A DNA stretch of 64,000 bases from positions 310,001-374,000 of the forward strand of contig NZ_JOID01000008.1 in NCBI RefSeq assembly GCF_000719865.1, written 5' to 3'. Made by a program: the position numbers and the translations under genes. Under the pieces are notes generated by a model. That model worked only from the letters and a program-made list of their open reading frames with translations, had not been told where the DNA came from and did not search any database. Below are positions 63,950-64,000 of this stretch, piece after piece. This DNA comes from Streptomyces albus subsp. albus (GTDB taxonomy: Bacteria; Actinomycetota; Actinomycetes; Streptomycetales; Streptomycetaceae). The stretch's first letter is position 1, and each line of letters opens with the position of its first letter.

Positions 63950-64000
63950 AACGCCGTGCGGCACGGCCGCGTACCGGGGCGCGACTTCCGCCTCCGGCTC
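63950..64000 (+). pseudogene. Right copy of the direct repeat: truncated RsbW-like gene fragment
   Basis: Identical to 56790-56840. The frame reads TAANAVRHGRVPGRDFRLRL, but the residues before it (GSHAQSPGEG) do not match the gene, so the 5' half is missing or diverged. The fragment continues past the window edge; whether an intact 3' end follows cannot be seen. Confidence 0.8.

Noticed and set aside
56790-64000. The 51-bp match as mere conservation between paralogous anti-sigma ATPases
   Set aside because: The match is exact at synonymous positions and begins abruptly, whereas paralogues in Streptomyces differ at most third positions.

Overview
The window is high-GC actinobacterial DNA and almost certainly comes from a Streptomyces chromosome. 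Coding third positions are nearly all G or C, GTG and TTG starts are common, and ATGA/GTGA translational couplings are frequent. The block SRP RNA - dnaX - ybaB - recR - ask - asd - ECF sigma factor, and the WhiJ-like XRE/DUF397/RsbW-like ATPase triad, are typical of Streptomyces.

1-43.6 kb is mostly chromosomal housekeeping and conserved accessory genes: upp (3' end), a LytR_C envelope protein, a secreted M28 aminopeptidase, nicotinate phosphoribosyltransferase, an acyl/acetyl-CoA ligase beside a free-standing acyl carrier protein, an SDR, PEP synthase, a universal stress protein, and a CcdA/thioredoxin lipoprotein pair. A sortase with its likely substrate follows, then an ECF sigma factor/membrane protein pair and an AAA-DUF234 ATPase behind a long palindrome. 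After tRNA-Ser(GGA) and SRP RNA come dnaX-ybaB-recR, Trk potassium uptake, ask-asd with an internal beta-subunit start, and a second ECF pair. SURF1, an S9 peptidase, a methyltransferase, a thiamine-binding protein, an XRE regulator divergent from an aldo/keto reductase, and a small toxin-antitoxin pair complete the region.

43.6-64 kb is an accessory, defence-rich region. A foreign-looking coiled-coil gene is followed by a four-gene type I restriction-modification operon. Its first gene is a methyltransferase-like protein with an N-terminal HTH and a degenerate catalytic motif; it contains a rare TTA codon. Then come hsdM, a conspicuously AT-rich hsdS, and hsdR. Next are a DUF433 protein and a regulatory cluster (winged-helix regulator, DUF397, XRE/DUF5753, RsbW-like ATPase).

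The last module is a three-gene unit: a Rad50/RecF-like ATPase with a CxxC hook, a 169-residue protein of unknown function, and a HelD/UvrD-type helicase with a novel C-terminal extension. I regard it as the best candidate for an undescribed system. Two observations tie the region together. The same 18-bp palindromic site lies in opposite orientation 129-141 bp upstream of both defence operons. A direct repeat of at least 51 bp, taken from the RsbW-like gene, brackets the three-gene module and runs off the right edge of the window, as expected for an inserted or duplicated cassette.
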